Shown: positions 20,607-31,826, counted from the first letter of the stretch. The stretch is DNA of 64,000 nucleotides from Typhlomys cinereus (GCA_023101885.1 JALPQD010000160.1:248001-312000), one strand, 5' to 3'. Notes: a model not told the origin generated them from the letters alone. Program-made: numbers and translations.

Positions 20607-23600
20607 CTAGGAGCCACCTATTAGGGAGTACATACGGTGCTTAATTTTCTGGGTCTGGGACACTTCACTTAATATAATTGTTTCTAATGACATCCATTTC
20701 CCGGCAAATTCCAGTAATTCATCATGTTTGATGGCTGAGTAGTGCTCCATTGTATAGATGTACCACTTTTCCTTATCCACTCGTCAACTGTTGGACATTT
20801 GGGCTGATTCCATGACTCTGCTATTGTAAACAGTGCTGCTATGAACATGGTTGTGCTTATGCTATCGAGGTGAATCTCTGCTGTATGGGGGGTTATTCCC
20901 AAAAGTGGGATAGCAGGGTCATATGGCATTTCAATCTTTAATTTCTTTAAGAATCTCCAGACGGCTCGCCAGAGTGGCTGAATGAGCCTGCATTCCCACC
21001 AACAATGTAGGAGAGTTCCCCTCTCTCCACATCCTCTCCAACATTTGTTGTTGTTTGTATTGTGGATTTTTGCCATCCTGACCGGGGTGAGATGATATCT
21101 CAGGGAAGTTTTGATTTGCATTTCCCTGATGGCTAAGGAAGTGAGCATTTTTTCAGATATTTATTAGACAGTTTAATTTCATCCCTGGTAAAGTTTCTTT
21201 TAAGTTCCAGGGCCCATTTTTTAATTGGGCCATTGGTTTCCTTGGTGTTTAGTTTTCTAAGTTCTTTGTGCACTCTGGACAGCAGAGTTCTATCAGATGT
21301 ATGGTTAGTGAAGATTTTCTCCCATTCTGTGGGTTGCCTTTGAGCTCGTGTTATAATCTCTTTATCTGAACAGAAGCTCTTTAATTTCACAAGATCCCAA
21401 CTGTTGAGAGTTGGTAGCAGTGACTGTGCCATTGGATGTCTGTTTAGGAAGTGTTGGCCTAGCCCAATCAGCTCGAGGGAGTTCCCTATCCTTTCAACTA
21501 TGGTTTTTATAGTCTCTGGCCTGATATCAAGGTCCTTGATCCATTTGGAATTAAGTCTTGTACATGGTGACAAGTATGGGTCGAGCTTTAATCTTCTGCA
21601 TGTGGAGATCCAGTTTTGCCAGCACCATTTGTTGAAGATGCTGTTCTTTTTCCATTGGATTCTTTGGGCCCCTTTGTCAAAGACCAAATGGCTGTAATTT
21701 TGTGGGCTTATATCTGGGTCTTCAATCCTTATACATTGATCTGTGTGTCTATTTTGGAGCCAGTACCAGGCTGTCTTTATAACTATGGATTTGTAGTATA
21801 GACTTAGGTTTGGTATGGCAATACCTCCAGCAGTGTTTTTGTTACTCAGGATTTTTCTTGCTATCCTGGATCTTTTGTGCCTCCATATGAACTTTGAGAT
21901 TGTTTGGTCAACTTCTTTGAAGAATTGCTTTGGGATTTTGATTGGTATAGCATTGAATTTGTATATTGCCTTTGTTAGGATGGTCATTTTTGTGATGTTG
22001 ATTCTGCCAATCCAGGAACAAGGGAGGTCTTTCCACTTTCTGGTGTCTTCTGCAATTTCTTTCTTTAGGGTTTTAAAGTTTTCATTGTAAAGGTCTTTTA
22101 CCTCTTTGGTTAGGTTTATACCAAGGTATTTCATTTTTTTAGGGGCTATAGTGAATGGGATGGTTTCTCTCAAGGCTTTTTCACTTCTTTCATTCTGGGC
22201 ATATAGGAAGGCCTCTGATTTTTGCACATTTATTTTGTATCCTGCCACCCTGCTGAACTTCTCAATTAGTTCCAGGAGCTTCCTAGTGGAGTTTTTGGGA
22301 TCACTCAGATATAAGATCATGTCATCTGCAAATAGGGATAGTTTGACTTCTTCCTTGCCGATTTGAATCTCTCTAATGTCCCTTTCTTGTCATATGGCTT
22401 CAGCTAAGACTTCAAGTACAATATTGAAAAGAAGTGGTGAGAGTGGACAGCCTTGTCTAGTTCCTGATTGAGTGTGGGAATGCTTCCAATTGTTCCCCAT
22501 TGAACATAATCCTTGCTGTGGGCTTGTTGTATACAGCTTTCATTATATTGATAAAGGTTCCTTCCATTCCTACTATCTCTAGCGTTTTGATCATAAAAGG
22601 CTGTTGGATCTTGTCAAAAGCTTTTTCTGCATCTATCGAGAGTATCATGTGGTCTTGGACTTTGGACTGGTTTACATGATGAATTACATTTATTGATTTG
22701 CGTATGTTGAACCAACCTTGTGTGCCGGGGATGAAGCCTACTTGGTCCCCGTGAATGATCTTTTTAATATGTTTTTGAATCCGATTTGCTAAGACTTTGT
22801 TGAGAATCTTTGCGTCTGTGTTCATCAGGGAGATCAGCCTATAGTTTTCTTTTTTAAGTGAATCTTTATTAGGTTTAAAACGATATTAGCTTCATAGAAG
22901 GAATTTGGTAGTGTTCCTTCCTTTGCTATTTGATGGAACAGTTTAAGGAGTATTGGTACTATTAACTCCTTAAATGTCTGGTAGAACTCTGTGCTGAATC
23001 TATCTGGTCCAGGACATTTTTTGATGGGAAGATTCAAGATTACTTCCTCAATTTCCTTACATGTTATAGGACTATTTAAATAATTCACAACTTCCTGATT
23101 CAATTTAGGTAAGTTGTGTTTACTTAGAAATTCATTCATCTCTTTTGTGTTGTCAAAAATTCACAGAGTATAAGTTTTTGAAATATGATGTTATAATTCT
23201 TTGGATTTCTTGGGTATCAGTAGTGATAACTCCATGTTCATTTCTAATTTTGTTAATTTGGGTTTTCTCTCTCCTGCTTTTGGTTAATTTAGCTAGGGGT
23301 GTATCAATCTTATTGATTTTTTCAAAGAACCAGCTTTTTGACTGGTTGATTTTTTCTATCATTTTCTTAATCTCGATTTCAGATATTTCTCCCCTTATTT
23401 TGCTAATCTCCTCTCTTCTACTACTTTTGGGATCAGATTGCTCTAGTTTCTCTAAAGCTTTAAGCTGCATTGTGAAGTTGTTTATTTCTGATGTTTCCAT
23501 TTTTTTGAAGTAGGCATTAAGAGCTATGAACTTATTACCTCTTAGGACAGCTTTCATTGTGTCCCAGAGATTCTGGTAAGTTGTATTTTCATTATCATTC

Positions 23601-24414
23601 GCTTTCAGGAAATCTTGAATTTCCTTTTTAATTTCTTCCTGAATCCAGTTCTCATTCAGCATCATATTGCTAAGTTTCCAGGAGTTAGTGTATTTTGTCT
23701 TGTTTGATGTGTTGTGCATGTCCAGCTTTAGGCCGTGGTGGTCTGAAAGGGCACAGGTTAGAATTTCAACTTTCTTGTATATGTTTAGATTCATTTTGTG
23801 GCCCAATATGTGATCTATCTTGGAGAAAGTTCCGTGTGCTGCTGAGAAAAATGTGTATTCTTTGGTGCGTGGGTGAAAAGTTTGAGAGAGATCTGTAAGG
23901 TCCATTTCAGGAAGTTCCAAAGTGTCTCTGTTAAGCTTTTGACCTGTTGATCTATCCCATGTTGAGAGGGCGGTGTTGAAGTCCCCAAGAATTATCGTTT
24001 GGGGGTTGATTTCTTGCTTTAGACGCTGTAGGGTTTTCTTAATGAATGTGGAGGGGCCCATATTGGGTGCATATATGTTCAGTATTGTGAAGTCTTCCTG
24101 GTGAATTGTACCTGTGACTAAAATGTAGTATCCATCCGTGTCTCTTATAATTTTCTTTGGTTTGAAGTCCACTTTGTCTGATAGCATAATGGCTACCCCT
24201 GCCTGTTTTCTGCTTCCATTAGCTTGTAGAATTGTTGACCAGCCTTTTATTTTTAGAGCGTGCCTATCTTTTGTGGTGAGATGGGTTCCTGCAGGCAGCA
24301 GATTGATGGATTGTGATTTGTGATCCAAGTTTGTAATCTGTGTCTCTTGATCAGTGAATTAATTCCATTAACATTTAGTGTTATAATGGAGAAACTATTT
24401 TTAATTCCAGACAT
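20607..24414 (-). pseudogene. L1 ORF2 (endonuclease-reverse transcriptase), broken
   Basis: In the intact family ORF2 nicks target DNA and reverse transcribes L1 RNA. Here the first ATG is at 24414 and the ancestral stop TAG at 20609-20607; the span of 3808 bases fits about 1270 codons with a net frameshift. The EN domain shows GDFNTALS and SDHHGLKL, but the conserved CLQET start of the active site is hit by a 1-base loss near 24293. The RT domain keeps [23 protein letters not shown] and [10 protein letters not shown] (FADD at 22332-22321). The C-terminal [18 protein letters not shown] cysteine motif is present. Further breaks lie near 23145, 22830, 22470, 22387 (CGA to TGA in a CpG), 21140 and 20700. 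Confidence 0.92.
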
Positions 24415-24464
24415 TTATTATGTTTAGTAGTTTTTATAAGTATATTGCTTTGCTTTTAATGGTG

Positions 24465-25508
24465 TTATATTTGCCTTCTGTTCTCCTGGATATGCCTGTT
24501 TTTTTCTTCAAGCTTGAGTATCATTTCTAACATTTTTTGAAAGCCTGGTTTGGTGGACATGTATCCCTTCAAGTTGTCTTTGTGCTGGAAGATTTTTCTT
24601 TCTCCCTCGATCATGACGGATAGTTTTGCAGGGTAAATCAGCCTGGGTTGACATTTTTGCTCATTCAATACTTGAAGTATGTCTCTCCAAGTTCTTCTTG
24701 CTTTTACTGTTTCGACTGAGAAGTCATTTGTTATTTTAATAGATTTACCTTTAAAAGTGACTTGTTTTTCTCCCTTGAAGCTCTCAGCACCAGTTGTTTA
24801 TCTTGAATGTGGAGTGTTTTAACTATTATTTGCTGTGGCGTGCTTCTATTTTGGTCGTATCTGTTTGGGGTGCGGAATGCCTCTTGTATAAGGATGGGCC
24901 TCTCTTTTTTTAGATGAGGAAAGTTTTCCTTGATGATCGTTTGAAAAATTTCCTCAGGGATGGTATTTTGAGATTCTTGCTCTGGTATTCCATGAATACG
25001 CATGTTAGGGTTCTTCAGGGTATCCCATATCTCTTGGATATTTCTCTCAAGTATCTTTTTGGCTGTAACGACCTCTTCCATTGATCTGGTTAGTACTCCC
25101 ACTTTATCTTCAAGGTCTGAAATTCTGTTTTCTGCTTTGTTAGTTCTGTTGATAAGACTCTCTGTGGCGTTCTGGGTTGAAGATAACTTGTAGCTCAGTT
25201 TTAAACTGTGCTTGAGTCTGTTTTAACTGCTCTGTGCCAGTTTTTGTTTCTTGCACTGTTTTTCTCAACTCCTCCAAATGTCTGTTGTGTTCCTCATCAA
25301 AGCGGTTGATTCGATTATGTAATTCCTCCCGGATTTCCTCTTTCATAGTATTGAACATGGTAATGATCATATTTTGAAAGTCGTTATCCTGGGTCAGGCT
25401 TCCTTGGCCTTTTTCCACGGGTTTGTTCTGGTTGGAGTCTAACATTATGGGATTAATTTCTTCAGTGAGAATGTGTTTACTTGAGTGTTGCTTCTCATGG
25501 ATTTGCAC
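24465..25508 (-). pseudogene. L1 ORF1 (RNA-binding chaperone), broken
   Basis: ORF1 protein is the nucleic-acid chaperone of the L1 RNP. Three consecutive frame segments are visible: a hydrophilic coiled-coil N-terminal half (25508-25140, with EEHNRHLEELRKTVQETKT), the RRM-type part (25102-24731, with MRIHGIPEQESQ and QIIVKTLH), and the C-terminal domain (24668-24465, with QPRLIYPAKLSV and FQKMLE). Frameshifts separate them near 25120 and 24700. The combined length of about 340 codons is normal for rodent L1 ORF1. Confidence 0.9.
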
Positions 25509-25509
25509 T

Positions 25510-25935
25510 TTGACTTTGGCATTGTTGTTTTAACTCTTAAGATCTTTCAATTTCACTAAACTGAATTATTTGGCCTGGGGTTCTGAGGGTGGGCAGGGAC
25601 AGAGCTTACCTAGGTCGCCAGTGAGGCCCGGCTGGACCGGGCGTGTCCGGACCAGAGGAAATGGGTGCGGAATGGGAGGATGGGGGCATTGGCGTGGAGC
25701 TATTTAACCCGAGGGCAGCTGGGACGGGGTCCGGGCCCAGGGGGAGTTCCTCCTCGTCCTTCGGCCCTGGGAGCGGTTCCCGCTGGATGGTGGGAGTCGG
25801 AGCCGGGTCCCTTTAGGCTGACCTGGGGTCCTGGTGGTCGGGCGGGGGCGGAGACTTACCTAGGTCGCGGTGTTGAGGCCGGGCTGGACCGCGCGCGCGC
25901 TTCCAGACCGGCGGTAGCGGGGTGGGGTAAAGGGC
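25510..25935 (-). promoter_or_regulatory. L1 5' UTR with two tandem monomers
   Basis: GC-rich block. CTTACCTAGGTCGC occurs at 25605-25618 and again at 25855-25868, exactly 250 bases apart, with similar sequence on both sides (GGCCTGGGGTTCTGAGG against GACCTGGGGTCCTGGTGG; GGCCCGGCTGGACCG against GGCCGGGCTGGACCG). This is the tandem-monomer promoter layout known from mouse L1 A/Tf/Gf, although the sequence itself is not one I recognise. Monomer 2 is incomplete. Confidence 0.8.
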
Positions 25936-25985
25936 AGGACTTTCTGCTTTTAAGGCAGAAGTTTAACCCCTGAGCCAGTCGCTAG
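25936..25985 (-). mobile_element. SINE head fused to the L1 5' end
   Basis: About 50 bases, CTGGCTCAGGGGTTAAACTT and onward on the minus strand, match the first 50 bases of the tRNA-derived SINE seen elsewhere in the window. They abut the L1 5' UTR directly. The rest of the SINE is not found at the other end of the L1. Confidence 0.7.
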
Positions 25986-26294
25986 TTATGTTTTTTAAAG
26001 CCTAGCAAAGCAAGAAAATAATAATGTGCTCATATGTGAGTATGTAATTCCTGTGTCAAACATCTGACAATACAGGGTAAAATCAGGAGGAACACAAGAT
26101 TTTCAAATTACGCATGCATTTTCTTGGGGGTCTTGGCCAGTTCATTGATGCAAGAAAGTAAATTAGTAAATAGAGATGAAATCTACATAAAATATTTTAT
26201 TTGCAGAGTATTATCTTTAGAAATGACTTAAGAGGTAGAGAAATGAAGTGGTTGTATTTTAGTAAAAATGCCAGATATAAAGATGCTAGCCGTA

Positions 26295-26361
<67 letters not shown>

Positions 26362-26980
26362 TTGAGTTTCTCTATGCCTATGAAGACTTTGAAAGCATAA
26401 TTTGCTGTCCTGATTTTTTGGTTGTATTGTTTTGACAGAGTAAAGGATTGTGCCCTGGACTTCCTGTATGCAAACACTGTACCAGGGAGCTACATTTTGA
26501 GCTGAAAATATATTTTAGAAGACATCGGTTAAATAACAATGAAAAACAATCATGAACTCTCTTAGTTAATATAGATAATGCCCAAGGGAGGAAAACATTA
26601 ATCCAAAGTTCTTCCACAAATTGCTAGCTTAGAGTAATTCTAGTCTAAACTCTAAAAAAGTGTATTTCTGAACTTGACCACTTGGCTTTATACTTACATA
26701 CAAGCAAAGGACTGTAACTAGTTAATTTAAAAATCAACAAAATCAGCATTGTCCACCACCAAAATGCCTCTGCCACTTGGAATTTTGGACTAATTTTGTA
26801 GCCAGAATGTTCACAATAATCAAAATGCTCAATATTTTTACGGTGGCATAAAAGGCAGCAAAAATTCCATAAAGTACAATAGATTTTTAAGTGCATTGTT
26901 CTAAAACTTTTCAGTAAGTGGGCTTGATCGTTATCGAGGTTATTTGTATGGTGCTATTTCAATTAGTCTAGATTTAGACC
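25986..26980. other. Spacer, no gene seen
   Basis: AT-rich unique sequence holding a (TG)n microsatellite at 26299-26355. Nothing coding is supported. Confidence 0.6.
26299..26355 (+). repeat. (TG)n microsatellite
   Basis: About 56 bases of pure TG. Confidence 0.95.
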
Positions 26981-26986
26981 CATGTG

Positions 26987-27312
26987 CATTTTGACCATAA
27001 CTTTTTATTATTATTATTATTATTTATTCAATTGTGTGTGTTGTGTGCGCGTGTGTATGTATGTGTGTGTGTGTATGTGTAGAACCACGGGCGAATTCAG
27101 GAACCACCATGGACCTCCTCCACCTCCTCCTTGTTTACTCTGCCCGGGGATTCACAGACTCTGCCCTACCAGGACCAGAAACGCAGGCCGCCCCCGCTTC
27201 CTCCTGGCATCTATACGTGGGGTCTAAGATCCGAACTCAGGACCTTCCACCTGCAAGGCAGAGGCTTAACCCCTGAGCCATCTCTCCAGCCCCATTTGCC
27301 TGTAACTTTTTA
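26987..27312 (-). mobile_element. tRNA-derived SINE with target-site duplication
   Basis: Same element as at 1.9, 38.3 and 51.2 kb: minus-strand head GGGGCTGGAGAGATGGCTCA, B-box-like GAGTTCGGATC, GC-rich body and TG-rich tail next to ATTATTATT. Flanks carrying (C)ATAACTTTTTA and (T)GTAACTTTTTA, preceded by CATTT on both sides, look like an imperfect target duplication. Confidence 0.88.
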
Positions 27313-28850
27313 CAAAGTACGTCTTTTATTGCACATTCAGAGAAATGTATGTGTGTGGGGGGTGGGGGGAGTGCATGTCCTTAAACTTCCAATCTTATTT
27401 TGTCTTTTGGAGATTGTTGAATATAGCTTGTCTAGAAAGGGGATGGGACTAGATTTAAAATTTATTTGGGTCCGTGGGAATGATAGCTGGGAAGAAAACT
27501 ATTTTCACATGACAGTTTATGTATACTTTTTGCTACTACTTTCATGTAATATTTATTGAACTCTTTGACATTAAGCCTAAAAGTGATTCTTTTAAAGTTT
27601 AAAGAAATTAAGTAAACCCGGCATTGGCAGTGTAAGCATAGCCTTTTGATATTAGTAAAAAGAAAACTGGTGACTTGAAACAAATCATGCCAAGGTTTTG
27701 ATACACTTGTCTAAAGATGTTGATGAAACACTTCAAAACATTGATCTGAAGTGTCTAGATTCTCAGATGCTTGTTGTGCGAGTTTAGTTTAGTTGTACTT
27801 TTTTTTCAGTGAATGTCTGCACACTGCAATCTTCCAACATGTGCTTATCTTTGTTGTACTGGCATAATCAGTGACTTGTACATTTAGTAATAGCATTTGA
27901 GCAAGTTTTATCAGTAAGTAATATTTTAAGTTAATGTTTCAATAATAATTAATGGTTTAAACTTGCTGAATGCAAAGATTGGCTCTCAAGTCACTGAAGC
28001 CTTAGTAATTGCTTATTGTTTAGTTTAGATGCTAACACTGCATATACTGTACATATTCTGGTTTTCTTAAAAAGTTGAACTACAAAAAAGTCAACAAAGT
28101 TGGCAGTGTGGGAATTGCTCCATAAATGTAAAGAACTTTATATACGTGCTGTAGGTAAGCTAGACTAGTAGCTTATGAGAAGAAGTGAACGTTCCAATGA
28201 GAGAGAGAGAGAGAAAGAGAGGGATATTGGAAAATGAGCTGGAAAAATGTGGGTAACTATGTGCAAAAATAAAACAACCTCATTAATTTAAAAAATTACC
28301 ATAAAGGTAATTTTTTTAAAATCTTACCATAAAGGTAAGATTAAAATTAAGTGAAAAATTAAAATTTTGAAAATGAATGAGTATATCTCTTTATAATTAT
28401 AACATTATAGAAGGGGATTTGTCATGTAAGGCACAAATAATAACTTTGTAGATTAACAATTTGACTACAATAAAATAAAATCTTCTCTAAAATGCATTAC
28501 AAAAAAGATAGATAAAAAATTTTAAATAAATAATTTGAAAACAGAAAAGAAATAACTGATCGTGACTATCAGTGTATTTTTTGCTTTACTAAGTTTTTTC
28601 CTATCAGTCTATGCAAGAAGGAAGAAGTAAAAACGCAACATTTTTCTCTTTTAGTTATTTAAATTAAGTGTGCAAATAAGTAATTTTTAATGCTACACCA
28701 TCTTTGTTTACTGAGATGAAAGTGGTTAGTCTCCTTAAAAATGTATACATTGATTAACTTTGCTAATAGTACTTTGGATTTTTTGTGTCTATTCATGATG
28801 GAGATTGTGTTATAATTTCTCTTCCTACCCCTTTTCTTCCTTATTTATAT
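27313..28850. other. Repeat-poor spacer, possibly conserved
   Basis: About 1.5 kb with few recognisable repeats apart from a short GA run at 28200-28222. The 27.7-28.15 kb part looks complex and unique, the kind of sequence that can be a conserved noncoding element. That is an inference without alignment. Confidence 0.4.
28291..28342. repeat. Two adjacent hairpins sharing one loop
   Basis: AAAAATTACC-ATAAA-GGTAATTTTT (28291-28315), then AATCTTACC-ATAAA-GGTAAGATT (28320-28342). Stems of 10 and 9 base pairs are perfect and the 5-base loop and adjacent ACC/GGT are identical. Confidence 0.9.
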
Positions 28851-28854
28851 CAGT

Positions 28855-29190
28855 CATAGATTTTTGTATGTTTTGTTACACACAAGAGGGCAGACATGTG
28901 TGAGGGTGTATGTGTGCTTGTGTGCATGTGCCCATGTGTGCATGCACATAGAATTCAAATGACTACCTTAGGTGACATTTCTTAGGTGCCTTCAATCTTT
29001 TAGCTGAGAGGGAGTCCTTCATTTATCTGGAACTTTGTCATATGGTCCTTCACCAGCTGACCAGTGTGTTTCCAGAGTTCTACTTGTTTCTCCTTCTCTT
29101 CCCCCTGCCATGTCACCAAGACTCCATGGCTGGTATTGCAGTTGTGCCCCATCTATGCCTGGCTTTTTAAGGGTTGTGAGTGTCTACTCC
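28855..29190 (-). mobile_element. B3-like rodent SINE or related old repeat
   Basis: A GTGTATGTGTGC-type tail is followed by CCTTAGGTGACATTTCTTAGG, ACCAGCTGACCAGTG and ATCTATGCCTGGCTTTTTAAG, an order typical of old rodent B3-type and related composite repeats in reverse orientation. Diverged, family approximate. Confidence 0.5.
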
Positions 29191-29192
29191 AG

Positions 29193-29357
29193 GTGAACAC
29201 TTTACCTGGTTTTCTTTCAACAGTGAATGAGAATTTTGAAAAAAATTAGCTTAGACGATACTTAAATATTGCTTTGATGGGAAATGCAATGGTAATTCCA
29301 CGATTATAGGACATTATGAGAAATTAAAACACAGTAGATTATTGTGGTTGCAGGACT
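29193..29357 (+). repeat. Left arm of large inverted repeat 2
   Basis: About 165 bases whose reverse complement lies at 29873-30036. By eye about 13 differences, with the innermost roughly 60 bases identical. Confidence 0.92.
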
Positions 29358-29872
29358 TTTTTTTTTCAAATGCACCATCTCTTCCATCCTGTGACATAAC
29401 TCTTAAAACCAATTAATAAGGTGGAGAGGATTTTTTGCCTTATGTCTTTGTAATTTCCCCTGAATTTCTTTAGAAATACAGATAAAATTGGGACTGGCAG
29501 AAGCCTGAGTGTTAGGTTTGCCAATGACATCCTAGGTCAGTAGTACTTGACAGAACTTTCTATTATGATTTTTCAGAGGAGGAAAATAGAATACAGAAAA
29601 AATAATTACTCAAAATTGCATAGTGCATTAGTGGCAGAATCAGTGTCTTGTACGAAACTTCAACAATGTTCTTGTTTCCCAAAGAAAGTGAATTTATAGT
29701 TCAAATCTCTTTGGAGTGTATTACATTTCAGTTTAATGAGACAGTGCCCTTTTGTAATAGAAATAGCTTCATGTTAATTTGTTTTTGTTTAAACCTAACT
29801 GTTTTACATACTTAATTGAAATGAAGTATGCCTAAATATGTCTAGTGCAATTTGCCATAACCTAATCTCCAG

Positions 29873-30036
29873 AGTCCTGCAACCACAATAATCTACTGTG
29901 TTTTAATTTCTCATAATGTCCTATAATAGTGGAATTGCCATTGCATTTCCCACCGAAACAATATTTAAGTGTCATCTAGGCTATTTTTTTTCAGAATTCT
30001 CATTCACTGTTGAAATAAAACCAAATAAAGTGTTCA
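29873..30036 (-). repeat. Right arm of large inverted repeat 2
   Basis: Partner of 29193-29357. The interior between the arms is about 515 bases of unique-looking sequence. Confidence 0.92.
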
Positions 30037-31496
30037 TTATCTAAATATCACAAATTTGCATGAAGGTTTATTAACAATGGAGAGAGGAACTTGTCTGAGA
30101 GAACTTTCTGAAGGTAGTTCAGATGTCAGAATGTGACCTGGCCATTAAAAAGTTTGCTGATAAGAGACTTAAAAGCTCTGCATACAATTGTCAGCAGTTG
30201 TGAAAGTATGGAAGTCAAAATCATAATTACAAGCCTAGAATCTCTCTTAAAAGTGGGGACAGAAGGCTGACTTCATCAAGGAGTTCACTACATCATTAGG
30301 ATGCTTGGGGCAATTGAGGGAGCTGAGAATCTCAAAGCAGTTGACCTTTTTGAAATATTCTCGCCTGGGAGAATAAGTTGGAGAGATAATAAAGATTGGA
30401 GAAACAAAGGTTTTAAAAACACATGAACTGAAGCTTTTTAAATATGAGGAGATTAATTTCACATACAAAGTAGAACAATGCAGTATTTCTGCATTTACAA
30501 GACCAAAAGACAGTATAATGATCACAAATTTTGGTATATATCTGATGTAAGCCTCAAATCTTCAAGCAAGCTTATGTGTAATATGCAAGTGTGCATGCAG
30601 TCTGACAAATTTTTACACACCAAACACTGTCTTACCACCAGTTAAGTCAAGAAACAAATCTACTAGACCCCCACTTCTTTATTTTGTCCTCCAAATGTGC
30701 CTATTATCTTGACTTCTATCCAGTCAGAAATTTTCAGCTAATTTCTTTTCCAAGAAAGGAGCACTCATGTATATACTACAGTGGCTGCATATGATTTAGA
30801 TCAGTGGTATTAGAAAATTATTAGAAATTAACACATTACATCTCAAGTATGTGGAACAGATAATCCTGGAAATTCTCCAGCTGAATCAGAATTAGCAAAT
30901 CTGCAGCCTGTGGTATTCACTCAGTGTGTGGCTCCTTCCTCTGACTCATGTATTTTCCTCCCTATTTTATCAGGTGACTGAAACTTTACCCCCTTTTTTC
31001 CTTTCTCCCCTTTTTCTTTATCTCTTTCTGTTTTTCCTCTTCTTTTTATTGAATGAAGCTGTTGCTTAACCTATTTGACTTTGTCAGCTGATATGTAGAT
31101 AGATTAGTCATTTGCTCCCTAAATTTATCTTGACCCATCTGTCACAGATAAACATTAATACATAATTGATTTATAATTTATTTATTTCTTCCGGTGAGAA
31201 GCAGAGGGAACAGGAACGCATGTTTACTATCATTTTTGAGAACTGTTATATAATCAAGCGACTCTGCAAATCTGCATAAGAAGTTTAGTGATACAGTGAG
31301 CAAAGACTCATGGAGTTGCTTTGCATAGCAAATAATCCACTCCTTGAATGTAATAATATTCGTGGATTCTCCCTTGGATTTTTTTTTTTTTTGCTTACTT
31401 CAGAATTTAAGGAGGATACCCAATCTACTAAATTCTGGTTTTATGCAATCATCTGCATTTACATTACAGAGATATTCACTCTGAATATCAGGACAA
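30037..31496. other. Spacer, no gene seen
   Basis: AT-rich unique sequence between inverted repeat 2 and a short L1 insertion. No exon, RNA gene or clear repeat was recognised. Confidence 0.55.
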
Positions 31497-31826
31497 TATT
31501 CCCGCAGAATTCTTTTTTTCTTTGAAAACTTTTTTTTTATTTTAACATTTTTTATTATTATTTCCGCTCATACAAACTTAATAGGTACACCGGTTCCCTC
31601 CCTCCCTTCTCCTCCCCCTGACCCCCCTGCTCCCCCTCCCCTCACCCCTTTTTCCCCATCCCCCAATGCCCCTCCCCAATCCCCGGAGAATCCTTTAATG
31701 TGCATGCCAGACTCTCCTCTGGGCTCTCCTCTCTGATGACGTACAAGGACCCAGTGGCATTTCCCTGAACCCTTTCCTGTGTTCCCCTTAAGCATAGGAA
31801 CACTACTGTATTCCCACAGAATTCTT
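31497..31826 (-). mobile_element. Short L1 insertion with target-site duplication
   Basis: The reversed L1 3' end (TTATTATTATTTCCGCTCAT, C-rich tract, 3' UTR) is bounded by TATTCCCGCAGAATTCTT (31497-31514) and TATTCCCACAGAATTCTT (31809-31826), an 18-base duplication with one mismatch. The inserted part is about 290 bases and is 5' truncated. Confidence 0.92.

Larger units (their letters stand above)
20380..25935 (-). mobile_element. Near-full-length, degraded LINE-1
   Basis: On the minus strand the order is a GC-rich monomeric 5' UTR (25935-25510), ORF1 (25508 to about 24465), a short spacer, ORF2 (24414-20607) and part of a 3' UTR. The frames are broken by several indels and stops, so it is not an active copy. 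Unlike the other L1 ends in this window, the polypurine tract and poly(A) tail are not seen at the low-coordinate end. The 3' boundary is therefore uncertain (somewhere in 20100-20600). It accounts for about 5.5 kb of the PRKG1-DKK1 spacer. Confidence 0.9.

Noticed and set aside
21404..24323. Plus-strand open frames within 21.4-24.3 kb
   Set aside because: They are antisense shadows of L1 ORF2, whose frame on the minus strand is recognisable throughout.
25665..25973. 102-codon glycine/arginine-rich frame
   Set aside because: It lies antisense within the GC-rich monomers of the L1 5' UTR.
27034..27559. Plus-strand frames with phrases such as ALPGPETQAAP, seen also at 2.0, 38.4 and 51.3 kb
   Set aside because: The repeated peptide is translated SINE body in reverse orientation, not a protein family.
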